The notes: generated by a model not told the origin, from the sequence alone. A stretch of 62,470 bases of DNA from Planoprotostelium fungivorum (GCA_003024175.1 MDYQ01000168.1:1-62470), one strand, 5' to 3'; positions 10,188 to 22,291 are shown, numbered from the stretch's first letter. Numbers and translations are program-made.

Positions 10188-13067
10188 TTACTTCCTGGAG
10201 ACGAGTTTCTGTGCCTCCTCTGCCACGGCGTTCAAGTCCAGTCCCCTTGTCGCAGCTTCTCTCTTCATCCAGTTCTTCGCCTTCCTCTGTGCGAGAGACC
10301 AGACCGTCTTACTCTCTTGCATCTTGGCCTCCAGATAAGCCAGCACCACGGCAGTCAAGAAGAGCTCAAAGTGTGATCCGAATCCTGCGTGACCCTTGAT
10401 GTCTTCGAGTTGAATTCCTCCCAAGTGAGGGAGAACGGTGGCCTCAAAGTGACCCTCCACGCTCTGACATGAGATGATCTTGCTTGGAGATGACAATGAT
10501 GATGACGGTGCCGATGATGAAGAGATGGTCGAGCTCGATGGAAGTGGTTGCAAGAGTGGACCTCCCGAGGATGCGACAGGTTTCTGTTCGATGTCCATCG
10601 ACTCTTGTTCCTCTTCGGCTGATGCAGAGAAACCAAAGCTCTTCCAGAAACTACCTCCTCCCTTCGATGTCTGCGATTCCTTCTTCATTTCGTATTTTTC
10701 CTCCACTTCGCATTCCTCCGCTTCTTCTATGCATTGTCGTAGAGAAGTTGGTTCATCATCGTCATGGAGAGAGAATCCCATGTCTCCATCACAATCTTCC
10801 TCTTCGTAGCACTCTTCCTACAATATGATCAGTCTTTTCCTCTTCTACTTCTCACCATGAGCACTTCAGATGAAATCTCGACGACTTGTGTCACTTGGTC
10901 CGACACCACGTTGGATTGATCGTCCACTGTGATCATTAGAACCGTCTACAACGATGTAGATGAGGCTCACCTGCGATGAATGACGTCTGCTTCGATAGTA
11001 CTCCCGTTGACAGAGATATCTTCTCAACAGCCGCCGTGATATCACTGTTGGTATCCAATAAGGCACCTTCGGCTGAGTGCAAATAACTCCTGCCTGATTG
11101 TAGACTATCGATCACGGAGCGACCGTACAATCTAGTGCGTTCAATGGAATTTCGCAGAGTTCTCTCTTACCTGGTCAGTATGAGATCTTCTTCAGAGGGC
11201 TTTGAGGCTGTGGATAAATCGATCACGATCTATCAAGAGAGTCAGATCGATTTGTGATGACACGGTGTATGGGATTCACACCTTCTGAGAGAAATCCTTC
11301 CTTCCGCTCTTTCCTCTGAGGGTTCCCTCTATGTTCTTCACCTTCTGTACATCTGATTGTTCCAGATGAAGATATACAATCAGTTGATCTCCCGAGAAGA
11401 TGGGAGGTAAGTGATAGGGGCTGCTGCTGATCTGTGATGACGTCATCACACGTCATCGTCTTCCACCTCACCTTCTCGCTCGGCTTCCACCCTGCCCATT
11501 CCATTCTCAACTCGGTGAGAGCGGGCTTGAGAGCGTGGTTCATCTGTCTCATCACAGCCTCTTCCATGTTGCTCGAGTTGATCATCTCGCATCTTCCGTT
11601 GCTCTTCTTTGCAATCTGTGTCACCAGATTTCTGTCCACTCCACTGCCAATGCCAAACGTGAAGATACGTGTCAGGTGAGAATCTCTCTCTGCCAATCGA
11701 ATGCATTCTTCACTCCTGTCTACCTGTGAAATGATTCAGTACGGTGACATGATGTGATGATGCAGACAGATGATCACCTCTCCATCGGTGAGAAGGAAGA
11801 TCTGTCTGGACATGCCCTCCAGAGGTTTACTTTTCAATATCATCTCAAGGGGCTGGTACAACTCTGTACCACCCATGTCAGCTGATCTGTTCTCATTTTT
11901 CGACATGGCGAGATTGAAGTTCTCCTTGTTGTAAGGTCTGCTGGATGAAAATAACTGTCTGTGACCAGAACCGAAGTCGAAGACATTGAAATGACAAGTG
12001 GGAGGCAGTCCACGTAAGAGGAGAGACATGGTCGAGTTGACCTGAAATTCGTGTCAGGTTGTAGATGGAAATTCGGGGAAATTCACCGATCGGATGGGGG
12101 TACCACTCATGGACCCAGAGCAGTCGATGAGGAAGATGACTTCGGAGTTGACCTGATGTCCATCAGCATCATGAGATCTCACGGCGGATGCACACGCACC
12201 TGCTCATCGTCCTCGTCCTCTCTCATGTCGGGGTGATATTGGAAGGCAGCTACGACACCTCCACTGGGTTGGATCTCAGCTAAACCCACTGGTCTACAAG
12301 GGTCAGAACAGTTCGTAGAGTGAGAACTCACCCGAAGGCATCCTTGACGGTGATCTTGAGAGTCAACTCGTGATCGGGGGGGATGATGTTGGATGAGATG
12401 CTTCTGTCTACCTTCTGAACGGGGGACGTGGTGAAGATGGAGACTTCGAATGGTACCTTTCGGAGTCAGAAGTGAGATGGGATGGAAGGTGAATCACCTC
12501 ATGCAGGGTGTGATTGTGTTTGGGTAAAGTGAAGACGATGGTGTTGGTGTCCGTGAAAGAGAGTTCCATGACGTAGGTGAAGACTAGCTTCACTTTCTTA
12601 TCGGGCGATAAACTCCCCACGTTGCATTTGAACTGACCGGCCGAAACTGCGAAAGTTAATCATCATCATTCAACCACCGTCTATAACATTCAGCAGAATG
12701 TATTCCTCCATCTATCGGAGAAGGATCTCACCTTGTTGTGAGAGGAACGCATTGCGACCTGAAGCTAAAGCATCGTTATACTTCTCCTCTGCCTTCTTCT
12801 TTGGAGTGATGATTCCCTTGACGATCCTGCCGTCTACATCCGCGTGGAAAGAGGAGATCGTCGCCAAGTCTGGAAGAGAATAGAGGTAGGTGATTTCTTG
12901 GTTCTCCTTCGACGTATTGTGGAACTGCTGTGTGACGGTCACACGTGCAGTCAGATCTTGGATGGCGGCTCTGATAGAGGATGAGACCTGTGTGAGGTTC
13001 TGGGAGGTGATGTTGCCCTGAAAGATATTAGTGGACGTAAGCACCAGGATCAACTCACGAGACACAT
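10188..13067 (-). CDS. VIT and VWA domain protein, copy 1
   Basis: Cytosolic-type VIT/von Willebrand A protein, related to the family of inter-alpha-trypsin heavy chains and PARP4, with no secretion signal. About ten exons; the first encodes only MCL before a GTGAG donor. The VIT domain shows ITYLYSLPDLATISSFHADV and KKKAEEKYNDALASGRNAFL. The VWA domain has an intact MIDAS core LIDCSGSMSG, then MGGTELYQPLEMIL and QIFLLTDGEV. A shared C-terminal module ends HFELFLTAVVLAYLEAKMQ...WSLAQRKAKNWMKREAATRG. Its paralogue at 48316-51156 has the same domain order and intron positions and reads on the opposite strand. Related families are expanded in social amoebae. The start at 13067 was chosen by comparison with the paralogue. 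Confidence 0.85.
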
Positions 13068-13142
13068 GCTGATCGTTTGTGGTAGTTTTAGTTTTATGTT
13101 TGTGCCGGTCGTAAACCTCCACATCTTTCGGCTAACGGATGA

Positions 13143-13152
13143 GTCACGTGAC
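13143..13152. promoter_or_regulatory. GTCACGTGAC palindrome upstream of VIT/VWA copy 1
   Basis: A 10-bp perfect palindrome containing an E-box, 75 bases upstream of the copy 1 start codon. On the coding strand it is followed by TTAGCCGAA. Upstream of copy 2 a CACGTG is likewise followed by TTAGCCGAA (about 48221-48240). The same pairing at both genes suggests a retained promoter element; binding is inference. Confidence 0.4.
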
Positions 13153-13284
13153 TTCCTCTTCGGTGAATCATTGACACTCATTTAGCCGACACACTTTCTG
13201 AGGATGATCAAGAGAGAAGTTTCGAATGTGAAGAGCTCTGGCTCATTGTCTGTTGCGTTCTCAAGGCAAAAAACTAACGCGCAC

Positions 13285-14183
13285 GAGATCTCATTATCAT
13301 CTTCAGATGGGAAGAATACAAAGTCTAAAGAAACATTAAACCAGATTGAATACAGTTGGATTTATTCAGAGTTGAGCCTTCGTGCACAATGTGTGTCGGT
13401 GAACGTCTCACTGCACACGAGAGAAGAAGGAACGCCGATGCTCTACCTGGGCTGGGTACGGCCATACTCCGTACACCACAGCCTCGTCAGACACTCGCCT
13501 GCCTTCCTCGTAGAGACCCTCGAAAGGTGTCTCCACTCCGGCCAGAATCAAACACTTTCGTGTATCATCTTCTGTGCGGTCGACCCGAGGACGTACAGTT
13601 TTCTGCCCGAAGGCAATACTGGCCGTACATCTCTCGTTCGGTTGTCGGTCTGACTCCTGATAGCAGCCTCGTCACCTCACATCGCCAACTCAGGGACAAC
13701 AGTGTGTGATCATCCTCGAGAGGAGAGCAGAAGCTACTTGTGATCACTGTCGTTTGAGAGGGTCGTTGGAGGTGGCTATAGACACGTTCTTGTCTTCTCT
13801 CGTGCGAAGGAGGGTCCTCTTGAAGGTGTTGAGCTTGTCTGGTGATTCCAGTGCAGTTCTTGTCTCAGTCGGTGGGGGTAGTGAAGAGTTTGGCTTTCGA
13901 AGGGATCCCAGTGAGATGCCGAAGAGGTCGTAAGCCCATAAGCTGTGTGGATGGTGTTCTTGTGAAGCAGTGTGCTCAACCGTTGCGATTTGTGTCTCAA
14001 AGGAGATCCTCGATCAGATGTTCCATCGTTGTTGTGGCTGTATGCTTTGTGGTTGCTGCTTTGTGCGTTGAGCGGAAAATGATTTGCCGGTGCCTCAAAC
14101 TGCGTAAATTCTCCTTTCTCGTCTGCTTAACGTGAGATGAACCGGTTGAAAATTTCAAGTCACGTGACTGGGCGTTATGCCCT
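13285..14183 (-). repeat. Eroded dispersed repeat, copy A (broken coding element of unknown family)
   Basis: About 0.9 kb, closely matching the inverted copy B at 36580-37520. Similarity runs from a CTCAT(T)ATC segment at about 13285 to a hairpin GGGCGTTATGCCC at 14170-14182 beside a CACGTGAC palindrome. Comparing the two copies, protein-like sense reads on the minus strand here. Both copies are broken by several disruptions and look fossil. The family is unrecognised and no reverse transcriptase, transposase or terminal repeat is evident. It lies immediately upstream of VIT/VWA copy 1, in the same orientation. Confidence 0.7.
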
Positions 14184-14454
14184 GAGTTCGCTTCTCGGTG
14201 GTTCTTTCAAAAGAACCGTCTGTATGGCTTCTACACATGAAGTTGGGTTGCCATCTGATTTCACGAAATCAACTTCGAGATGAACACTAGGCCCCGCTTG
14301 ATTATCCCACGATTTGAGTCTGCAGGCTGGTTGCAAACATCACATTCAAATTCGTTTCGAAGAGTTTCGATTGCGATGCATCTTCGTTTTAGACGTGAGT
14401 TTCAGTTCAAAAACATGGAAGACTTGCGATACTGTGTCATCGAGATCTCTTGCT

Positions 14455-15782
14455 TCATCTATTCATCGCCTTCCTCACGTTTTCGTAAGCTAAGAAACTG
14501 GCCGCGTTGGTGGGGAAGGCTCTGATGAGACAGGGGAGGAATCCAGCGTAGAGACTTCTCATCCCTCCCTGCCGGTGCAGTGTGTTGAGGGTACCCCACA
14601 CGGTCTTGTAGACCCTCTTCTCTCTATCCAAGTGGTCCGTCTGCATTCTAGATTTGACCACATCGAAGGGAAAGATGGCCGTCCAGAAGATGATGCCACT
14701 GATACCTCCGGCGACAATCACACTGCATCATCATCATCCATCATGATGTTACGATGAAGCGATCTTCTCGACGATCATCGTCTAGAGATGTGGATGTGAG
14801 ATGATCACCTCAGTTCTGTAGGTAGACCCTTCGAATTTCTAGGTAACACGTAACGCAACGACTCATAAGTGTAAAAATAAGTGATCGTTCCGGGGATGTT
14901 CCTGCAGACAGCCGCCGACCACCCTTGAAAGAGAGAGAAGAAACCTTTTCACTTCAGAGATGAAACGAGAGAGGACATGTGTTCATCTTCACCGTATCTT
15001 CGAACCAATTTACGGGCACAGTCGACCGAGCTGGTGTACTCTCGGTGGGTGTTGTCAAACTGAACCTGCATCTTGCTCTTCACCTGAGGTGGTCAATACG
15101 GTGTTTACTCCTCGGTCTCACCAGGTCCATGGGTGATTCGACGGACGCTGCGAAGAATCCACTGCATCCACCTGAGTTGGGTCAATGATGGTGACGCGAG
15201 TTGATTCGTGTGACGATGATATGATGATGAGATGATCGAATCGTGAACGAGAAGACTGACCGATGAGAATCATCTCTCGCAGAGGATAGTTTGGATTGCC
15301 AGGTGTGTCGCGGGAGGAATCATGGAAGAGTCTCTTCGATTGTCCATATGTTACAAATAATACAGCACTATAGAAAGTAGACATATACAGTGGGCTCTGT
15401 GCACCTTTATACAAACCCCAGAACTGAAATGAGGTGAGAAGCGGTGGTACGATGCGATCTCACTCCTTCATTTCTCACGGTCGTCTTTAAACAATCCCAG
15501 AGACCATTGAATTTGTGATCTTTCGTCTGTGTCTGCAGTCGAACCTGCGAGGTCCCATCAACACACAGATGCGATGTGTCTTCATTACCTTAACCGTGTC
15601 GAGAGGATGACCTACGATGACCTGAGCAATACCACGAAAGGCGCCAGCGACAATGTCTTTGACGGCCGATTGGTCGTCATCTGCAGATGTCGAGTCAACA
15701 CACTTGTCATCGAAGAGTTTGACGACTTACTGCTCAGGTGGATCTCTGGTTCGTTGGGTTGTGGGCGAGATGATGACCCCAT
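14455..15782 (-). CDS. Mitochondrial carrier family (SLC25) protein
   Basis: Inner-membrane solute carrier with three tandem repeats. Repeat 1 has the PxD motif as GHPLDTVKVRLQTQ. Repeat 2 has SVESPMDLVKSKMQVQ, and repeat 3 IFPFDVVKSRMQTD. GLYKGAQSPL and LYAGFLPCLIRAFPTNAA are the typical post-helix segments. About seven exons. The first encodes MGSSSRPQPNEPEIHLS and splices to DDQSAVKDIVAGAFRG. The sequence is closest by eye to the carnitine/acylcarnitine and ornithine carrier group, but substrate-contact residues were not resolved. There is no cleavable presequence, as usual for the family. Confidence 0.85.
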
Positions 15783-16022
15783 CTCCTTCCGCCCAAAAAA
15801 AATTGGGAAATTGAAAACTGACTCATCTTCAAACTGATTTTCAAAACCACCAGAAGATCAAATGTCCATATTGGATCATCTAGAATGCAGATGGTACCAG
15901 GCTGTTCGTGAATGCCTCGGATCTTCCAGCAAGTGCAGGAAGGGAAAAGGAAATAAAATCAACGACAAACAACGAGACAGCGGTGTCCTCATCTGAGAGA
16001 TCTGCAACATCATCGAAAAGCC

Positions 16023-17069
16023 ATGAGCAAGTTCTTCAACACCTTTAAGAATGCCATGAGAGGCGATAGAGCCGCCAGACCACCAGCCTCTCAAATTGTT
16101 CCTCGTCGTGCCGCCCTCTTGGGAGAGGCCCTGAGAGAGACCGGTCTCGCCATCGATGCCATAGGCATGGAAATGATGGGAAAGTTCGCACAGAAGGACC
16201 ACCGTGAGACCATCCTCCATAGGTGTACCTTAATATCTTCCAGTGAATCGTCACAGACGTCTGCAGCCCTTTCAAGGTGCTCACCCTGCCGTGAACCAGG
16301 GAGCTTGGGTTGCCCCCAGCGCTGCTCTCATTGGTGAAGTCAAGCTCGGCGCTCACACCAGCGTCTGGTACGGAGCCGTCTTGAGAGGTGAGATCCTCCT
16401 TTGGGAGAGACGAACTGAGAGGGTCTTCAGCCGATCAACACCCCATCCAAATCGGAAATCTGTCTGCCATTGGAGAGAGAGCCATCATCCGCAGCGCCGC
16501 CTCACAGACGAGCATCGGAGACGGTGTCATTGTTGGTGAGACCTCATCGAATGGAGGGAGACGACCGAATGACTCTCCCTAGGCGATGGAGTCGTCCTCC
16601 ACAGCTGCACCCTCCATGCCGATTGTGTCGTCGAGGCCAACTCTGTCGTCGGACACGGCTCTACGATCGGATCTTCTGCCATCATCGGAGCTGGCTCTGT
16701 CGTTCCACCCGGTACCAACGTCCCCAACGGAGAGGTGAAGAATCGTTGGACATCTCTTCCATCACCCTCTCCCTCCATCATCCGGCATGCACATCTGACA
16801 GAAACTGAACTCTCAACAGTTCTGGCAAGGAAACCCAGTCCAGTTTGTTCGCAAGGTGAGAAGAGAAGAGGAGGGGAGAGAGTGAAGAGAGACAGGTCGA
16901 GCAGAACGACCTGAAGAACCTCCACGACAGAGTGGACCACTTACAACAGATGGCCATCCAGCACGACATAGAGCTATCAAAGGATGCCAAGCAAGTCCAA
17001 GACGACATCGATGCCTTCAACGCACCCCCCGCTCAGCTGAAGCACTCTCAGATGAAGTACGAGTATTAA
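16023..17069 (+). CDS. Gamma-carbonic-anhydrase-like protein (mitochondrial complex I type)
   Basis: Left-handed beta-helix protein of the gamma-CA group, which forms the matrix-exposed domain of complex I in plants and many protists. The N-terminus is basic and amphipathic ([20 protein letters not shown]), then [43 protein letters not shown] and hexapeptide turns up to [30 protein letters not shown] and a C-terminal coiled segment follow. Two of the three zinc histidines appear replaced: the DNSLVH equivalent reads RAIIRS and the VGHSAVLHG equivalent reads [10 protein letters not shown] non-catalytic gamma-CA-like role is therefore likelier. About six exons. Confidence 0.82.
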
Positions 17070-17109
17070 ATTCAATGTCACCGACTCCTTTTATTTCGTT
17101 TTATTGTTC

Positions 17110-19760
17110 TCACACGGTGGGGGAGTAGAAGATGCTTCCCTTCTCTTCCTGATGATCGAACACGCGGTGTGAATACTCCAAGAGGGGTTGGTGCTGTCAT
17201 CATGAGCCAACCTCTAAAGAAACACCTCACCTCATCCTCTGACCAATCTTGAAAGTGTTCCTCCTCGAAGGGATGTAATTCTTCCGCCAATATTCCGGTC
17301 TCATTCATCCACTTCTCTCCCACTTTGACTGCGTCCCTGACTTCCCACAGTATGTTCTCACTCCCCAACACAGGTATCAGCCCAGAATTGTGAAAGACAT
17401 CCCTCACGGGTCCCTTCAGAGCTGCCATCAGCAAGAGGATCTCTGTTCTCTTCAGATCCAAGACCGACGTTGCACTCACTGTGTTCTTTGATGTCCTTGG
17501 CGATGGTGCGGAAGACAGTGGCAGCGGTGTAGTCCATGTCGTTGACTCCCTGTTAGACGTCAGTCGAGAGTCGTGGCGCGTTGTAGACGGACCTCGAAGT
17601 CGAGTATGATGCATCGGGTGTGCTCGCGATGACGCAGGACGAACAACTTCTCTCGAAAGAAGTTGACGTTGGCGAAGAAAAGAGAAGCATCCATTCGGAT
17701 GATGGTCATTCCAGGGATAACAAGAGCCTTTGGAAATCGATTGACCGAGTGGAAGCTGTCCGTGCCCGGCAGTCGCCCCAGAATCACTGTCACTACGTCA
17801 TGGAATGTCTCGTTGTAGACGGACTCACTGATTCTGGGCCTCGAATTCGAGTAGATGACGTTGATGATGGATGCGAGGATGGAGAGGATGATGCCGTTGG
17901 CGATGCCTAGGAAGAGAGTGGAGAAGAAGGAGATGAAACAGAGGAGGAGATCGATGGGTTTCGTCCTCCAGATCTCGATGAATCTCATCGGTTGGATCAT
18001 CGGGATGACGGACACGATGATGATGGCGGCCAGACACACGATGGGGAGATACTGTCTTACGTCAACCTATGCTGCGCTATGCAAGTGATGATGACGTGAT
18101 GATGATCGCGATGGTGATCGACGCTCGATGATTGACGATCAATGATCGATGATGGATCGACTCACAGAGAGGACCTTGGTGAGTAGCATGAGAACTACGA
18201 AGACGACACAAGCGCAGGTGATACCGGAGAGCTGCGTTCTACCACCTCCGGTGACATTGATGGATGTCCTGGACATACTCCCCGCCGTGGGAAAACAGCC
18301 CAAGAAACTGCCCACCATCTATCAATGTCAGCTGCGAAATTTCAGTCGAATCCAACTCACATTCGCCGCCCCGAGAGCGAACAGCTCTTGATTGCTTCTG
18401 ACCTCATATCTGGATCCGTCAATCTACACTATTGTAGATCGCCCACCTCCGTTTCTCGGAATACGATTTAGCCACGCTGATGGTGAGCATGAAAGTGACG
18501 AGTGACAGGATGGCAGCCTGTTCGAACAACTTCTTGATGTTATCGAAATCTCCGCGGAAATTCTGCAGCTTCTGCAGGGAATTATGTAGTGGAGGTAGAC
18601 CACCTGGTATGTGTCCGACCAGCATGACGCCTGCTCACACGTCAATCTACAAATCTCACGAATAAACGATTCACCCTTCTCATCCAAGTGCACGGTGAAA
18701 CCTAGAATGATACCGATGATGACAACTACCAGAGGTGCAGGGATGCATATCTTGTATTTAGCCAGGTATCTGAAAGTTTGTCATCAGAGAAGTGAGAGAT
18801 GCACTCACTCGTTCAACTTTCGAATGACCAAGAGGAGGAAGATCATGGAGAGACCGATGATGAGGGAGATGACGTTCAGATCGTGCACTTGATCGGCAAA
18901 GTGGTGCATGATGTCGTAGAAAGTCTTCCCTTCTTTTCCTGGGAGACCGAATAGGGGTAAGAATTGATTCGATGCCATCACCAACGCCGCCGCACATTGG
19001 AAACCTGATTCGTGTCATTTTATTCTATTTTATTTCCAAGTCTCTCACCTTCCAAGACGGGATTCGACATGAAATTGACCAGAAATCCTAGCTTCAACAG
19101 ACCAGCCACGGTCAATATCATTCCGACCATGAAAGTGAGCAGGAGACAGTAAGCCAGATAATCTGGATCCTTCATCGAGCACACGAGTGTCACCGCCTCG
19201 GCCGTCAAAAGTGATACGAGAGCTGGTCAGAGTCAGACGTTGGCGAGAGTTGTATGTCTCACAGAAAGGCCCGATGGCGATCTCTCTTGAAGTTCCGGTG
19301 AAGGCGTAGATCAACACGGGGATGAGAGAAGAGTACAGACCGTGGATGGGAGGTAATCCGACGATGGTGGAGTATGCGATGCCTTGTGGTACAGCCACAG
19401 CTCCCACTGTGACACCTGCGATGATGTCTCCCATCAGCCATTCCCTCTGATAGCGGACGATCCACAGCGGCAGGCAGCGTTTGCCATAACTATGGGAGAA
19501 TCGGTCGAAATTTCGAGACGGAAGAGGTCACCTGGCCAATCGGCTACCATAGGATGGACGGGGGTACTTGTTCCGTCGGTGGGCGAGCACTTCTGCGTAG
19601 GGGACCTGTGACGGTGAGAATGAGATCGCATGATTATCATTATCACTTCGTCCGGCCTTCTATCTAGACAGTCATGGCTGGGTAATATTGTGTCTGTTAT
19701 ACTCTATTCAGGATCTATCGAGAGACATCGCATCACCTTCAGAATCATTCGACTGCTCAT
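17110..19760 (-). CDS. SulP/SLC26 family anion transporter
   Basis: Multi-pass sulfate/anion transporter with a C-terminal STAS domain. The SulP entry signature reads GVTVGAVAVPQGIAYSTIVGL, then PPIHGLYSSLIPVLIYAFTG. Later helices include FFSTLFLGIANGIILSIL. The pore region has SNQELFALGAANMVGSFLG and FPTAGSMSRTSINVTGG. The STAS region opens ALVIPGMTIIRMDASLFFAN and continues GVNDMDYTAATVFRTIAKDI. About twelve short exons. The C-terminal exon ends FYSPTV. The 5' end is the weak point: VPYAEVLAHRRNKYPRP is solid, but the initiator at 19760 (MSSRMILK) needs a long first intron. The 3' end lies about 40 bases from the convergent gamma-CA-like gene. Confidence 0.83.
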
Positions 19761-19920
19761 CAATGTCACGCGACCGCGGTCGCTTGATAGACAGGTGGCT
19801 CATGTATGTCTATGTGATGTGTTTGGTTCGTGATGTTTGAATGTGACGTGCGTGTGTGCGTGAATTTCGAGTCAGTCAGATGATGAGGAGCGCAAACGTG
19901 ACCTTTCAGTTCCGAGGATT

Positions 19921-20413
19921 GGACGTTTTCCCATTTCCGGCAGGAGCTACAACGATGTAGATAGAACAGTACTAATCGACCCTGGGTGACCTTGACATCC
20001 AATAGCTCACCAGAGGCCCTATGTTCAGTTGATGGATGACAGAGAGGATGAGCGAATTGAATCGTTGCTTAGAAAGTAGTGATCGCTTGCTATGTACAAT
20101 CATTTATCATCATGTTTGTGTTCTCGCGTATCCCTGTCGCTTTAAATGATACAAGAGATCGTCCTCGAGAGCTGACGCGATGAGTCAGATCTCATGTGAT
20201 TCATAAACCTGACACACCTTTCAATGCTTCTTTCGTTCGATCTTGTGAGGACGCATCTCTCAGCACCTGCTGGCATTTTGAAGACTTGGCGACGATACCA
20301 TTCAAATCGATGATAATGTCTTCCGTCGCTCTGGAATTGATTCCCTTCCCGAGTGAAGGATTCTCTCTCACCGGAGTCTCAGCCGCAAAGAGCGTCCTTC
20401 TTATCGCGCTCAT
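19921..20413 (-). CDS. Possible small multi-exon gene, unknown
   Basis: The first exon reads MSAIRRTLFAAETPVRENPS and continues with SRATEDIIIDLNGIVAK, an even, protein-like composition. Further minus-strand stretches with coding character, ASGELLDVK and LLPEMGKRPILGTE, are separated by GT-AG bounded gaps around 19920-20030. The phase between the first and second blocks does not resolve, so it could also be a single 70-residue ORF ending at 20201. I recognise no family. It is divergent from Ran at 20627. Confidence 0.3.
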
Positions 20414-20626
20414 CGTCTCCGTTTGATTTTCGTTTTCCCGCGTAATCAACATTCAACCGCACGAGAAATTTCCAGGTCGCAGATTTAAGAAATCTGAGAG
20501 TTCGGCGGGAAAAGGCGATCGGATTGCTGTTCATCGTCAGAGACAGATTCTAGAATCATCCGCTCGAGCCAAGAGTAGAGGAGACTACCTAACACACACA
20601 TCACACTCTCTATACACAATCCAACC

Positions 20627-21417
20627 ATGGCAGCACCTAATTTGAAGCTCGTCCTCGTCGGTGATGGAGGTACCGGAAAGACGACCTTTGTCAAGAGACA
20701 TCTCACGGGAGAGTTTGAGAAGAAATACATTGGTGAGTACTGCATTCGATCACACCATCGCCCAGCGTTTCGAATGTAATGGTGACGTAATCGCAGCCAC
20801 TCTCGGCGTGGAAGTCCACCCCCTCGGATTCCACACGACCAGAGGCCCCATCACCTTCAACGTTTGGGATACCGCAGGTCAGGAGAAGTTCGGAGGACTC
20901 AGAGATGCCTACTAGTGAGTCATTTGCTTATCATTTCGATCATGTCTGATCTCCCCGAAGCATCCAAGGACAGGCCGCCATCATCATGTTCGACGTCACT
21001 GCCCGTATGACATACAAGAACGTCCCCAACTGGCACAGAGATCTCGTCCGTGTCTGCGGAGAGGTTCCCATCGTTCTCTGCGGTAACAAGGTCGATGTCA
21101 AGGACAGAAAGGTCAAGCCCAAGCAGATCACCTTCCACAGAAAGAAGAACCTCCAATACTACGACATCTCCGCCAAGTCCAACTACAACTTTGAGAAGCC
21201 CTTCCTCTACCTCGCCAGAAAGCTGACCGGGTGAGGATTCGTGATGTCCATGATGATGGAGCTGATGGAATGCAGTGACGCTTCTCTCGAGTTGGTGGCT
21301 GCCCCTGCCCTTGCCCCCTCAGAGGCCACAATAGATCTGAACGAGCAAGCCAAGAACGAGGCAATCATTGCCGAGTCGCTCAACGCACCCCTCCCCGAAG
21401 AGGATGACGACCTGTAG
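20627..21417 (+). CDS. RAN: Ran GTPase
   Basis: Small GTPase driving nucleocytoplasmic transport and spindle assembly. Four exons. P-loop [20 protein letters not shown], switch I region [11 protein letters not shown], switch [18 protein letters not shown], base-recognition GNKVD, and [19 protein letters not shown], all diagnostic for Ran. It ends in the acidic tail EEDDDL and has no prenylation cysteine, as Ran should. Start [12 protein letters not shown] at 20627. Confidence 0.96.
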
Positions 21418-21680
21418 AGGAGTCGTACACTCTGAATGAATCAAAAAAAGTGAACATACTCTTGTTTCTCTTCTGTCCTTGTGTTACACTCGGCCATCAA
21501 GTGGCATAAGTTGTCAATTCACTTTTTATATCATTTTAAAGAACTCATTCGACAATCTACATCGTCTACTCTTTCTGCAGTCTAGCTCTCAATGCGAGAA
21601 ACGTGTTCGAAGTAGGTTGGATCAACCTTTTTGTGCAATGTGATCATACGATTGAATGGTCACTCTCTGTAGACATCTCT

Positions 21681-22291
21681 TTATCTAGAATTGACCCATT
21701 CCATGATCTTTTCAGCATTTGACTCCATTTGTTGCGTGTCGTTGGATTCGAGCTCCATTATGAGCTCTTTTCTGTAACTCTCTGTTGCATCTTCCAGTAC
21801 AACTTGCATGATCTCACATTGGATGTTCTCATCGATCTTGTTATCTCTATATCCTCTGTCCCACGTTACATATTGAAGTGTATCTCTTCTCACCTCTTCT
21901 GGAGTCTCTGATTCAGTTGGCCGATGTCAGCCCTGAGAACAACTACCAGATCAAACCAGCGCTCAGGGAAGAAATCGCAGGTATGGAAATCGACTATTGT
22001 GTTCCCTTCCACTCCAACCATGTCTTCAAACTCATCCACTATCTGCTCGATTGTGATCATCCGATCTCAAACGATAATATTGCCCACCTTATCTTCATTG
22101 AGAACATAAGAATCGAACTCCTCGTCCCTTCCATCGTGCAGCGTTCTCTCTTTTACTGCCGCTCCGATATCGATGTATCTCAGTTTCGGACACAGACTAG
22201 CGACAATCTGTGCTAATGTGCTCTTTCCAGTACCTGGCGTTCCAGTGATAAGAATATTGGGTCCTCTCATTCCCTTTCCTCCTTCCTTCAC
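21681..22291 (-). CDS. AK6: Adenylate kinase isoenzyme 6 (AK6/Fap7)
   Basis: Nuclear adenylate kinase/ATPase required for small-subunit ribosome maturation. P-loop ITGTPGTGKSTLAQIVA, then LRYIDIGAAVKERTLHDG with DEEFDSYVLNEDKV, the family's DGYDEEYDCPILDEDRV counterpart. The second half has VVVLRADIGQLNQRL, KRGYRDNKIDENIQCEIMQV and the C-terminal helix EKIMEWVNSR. Three exons, and length near the usual 170 residues. The initiator may be at 22291 (MKEGGKG) or seven codons later (MRGPNIL). Divergent from the SRPBCC-GST gene. Confidence 0.92.

Noticed and set aside
10474-10828. Serine- and methionine-rich plus-strand frames over the VIT/VWA copy 1 C-terminus
   Set aside because: They are shadows of the serine-rich linker encoded on the minus strand and do not recur over the paralogue.
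13204-13653. A 149-residue open frame on the plus strand over repeat A
   Set aside because: It is antisense to the protein-like strand shared by the two repeat copies, and its composition matches no domain. The apparent conservation with 36868-37497 is just DNA identity of the repeat.
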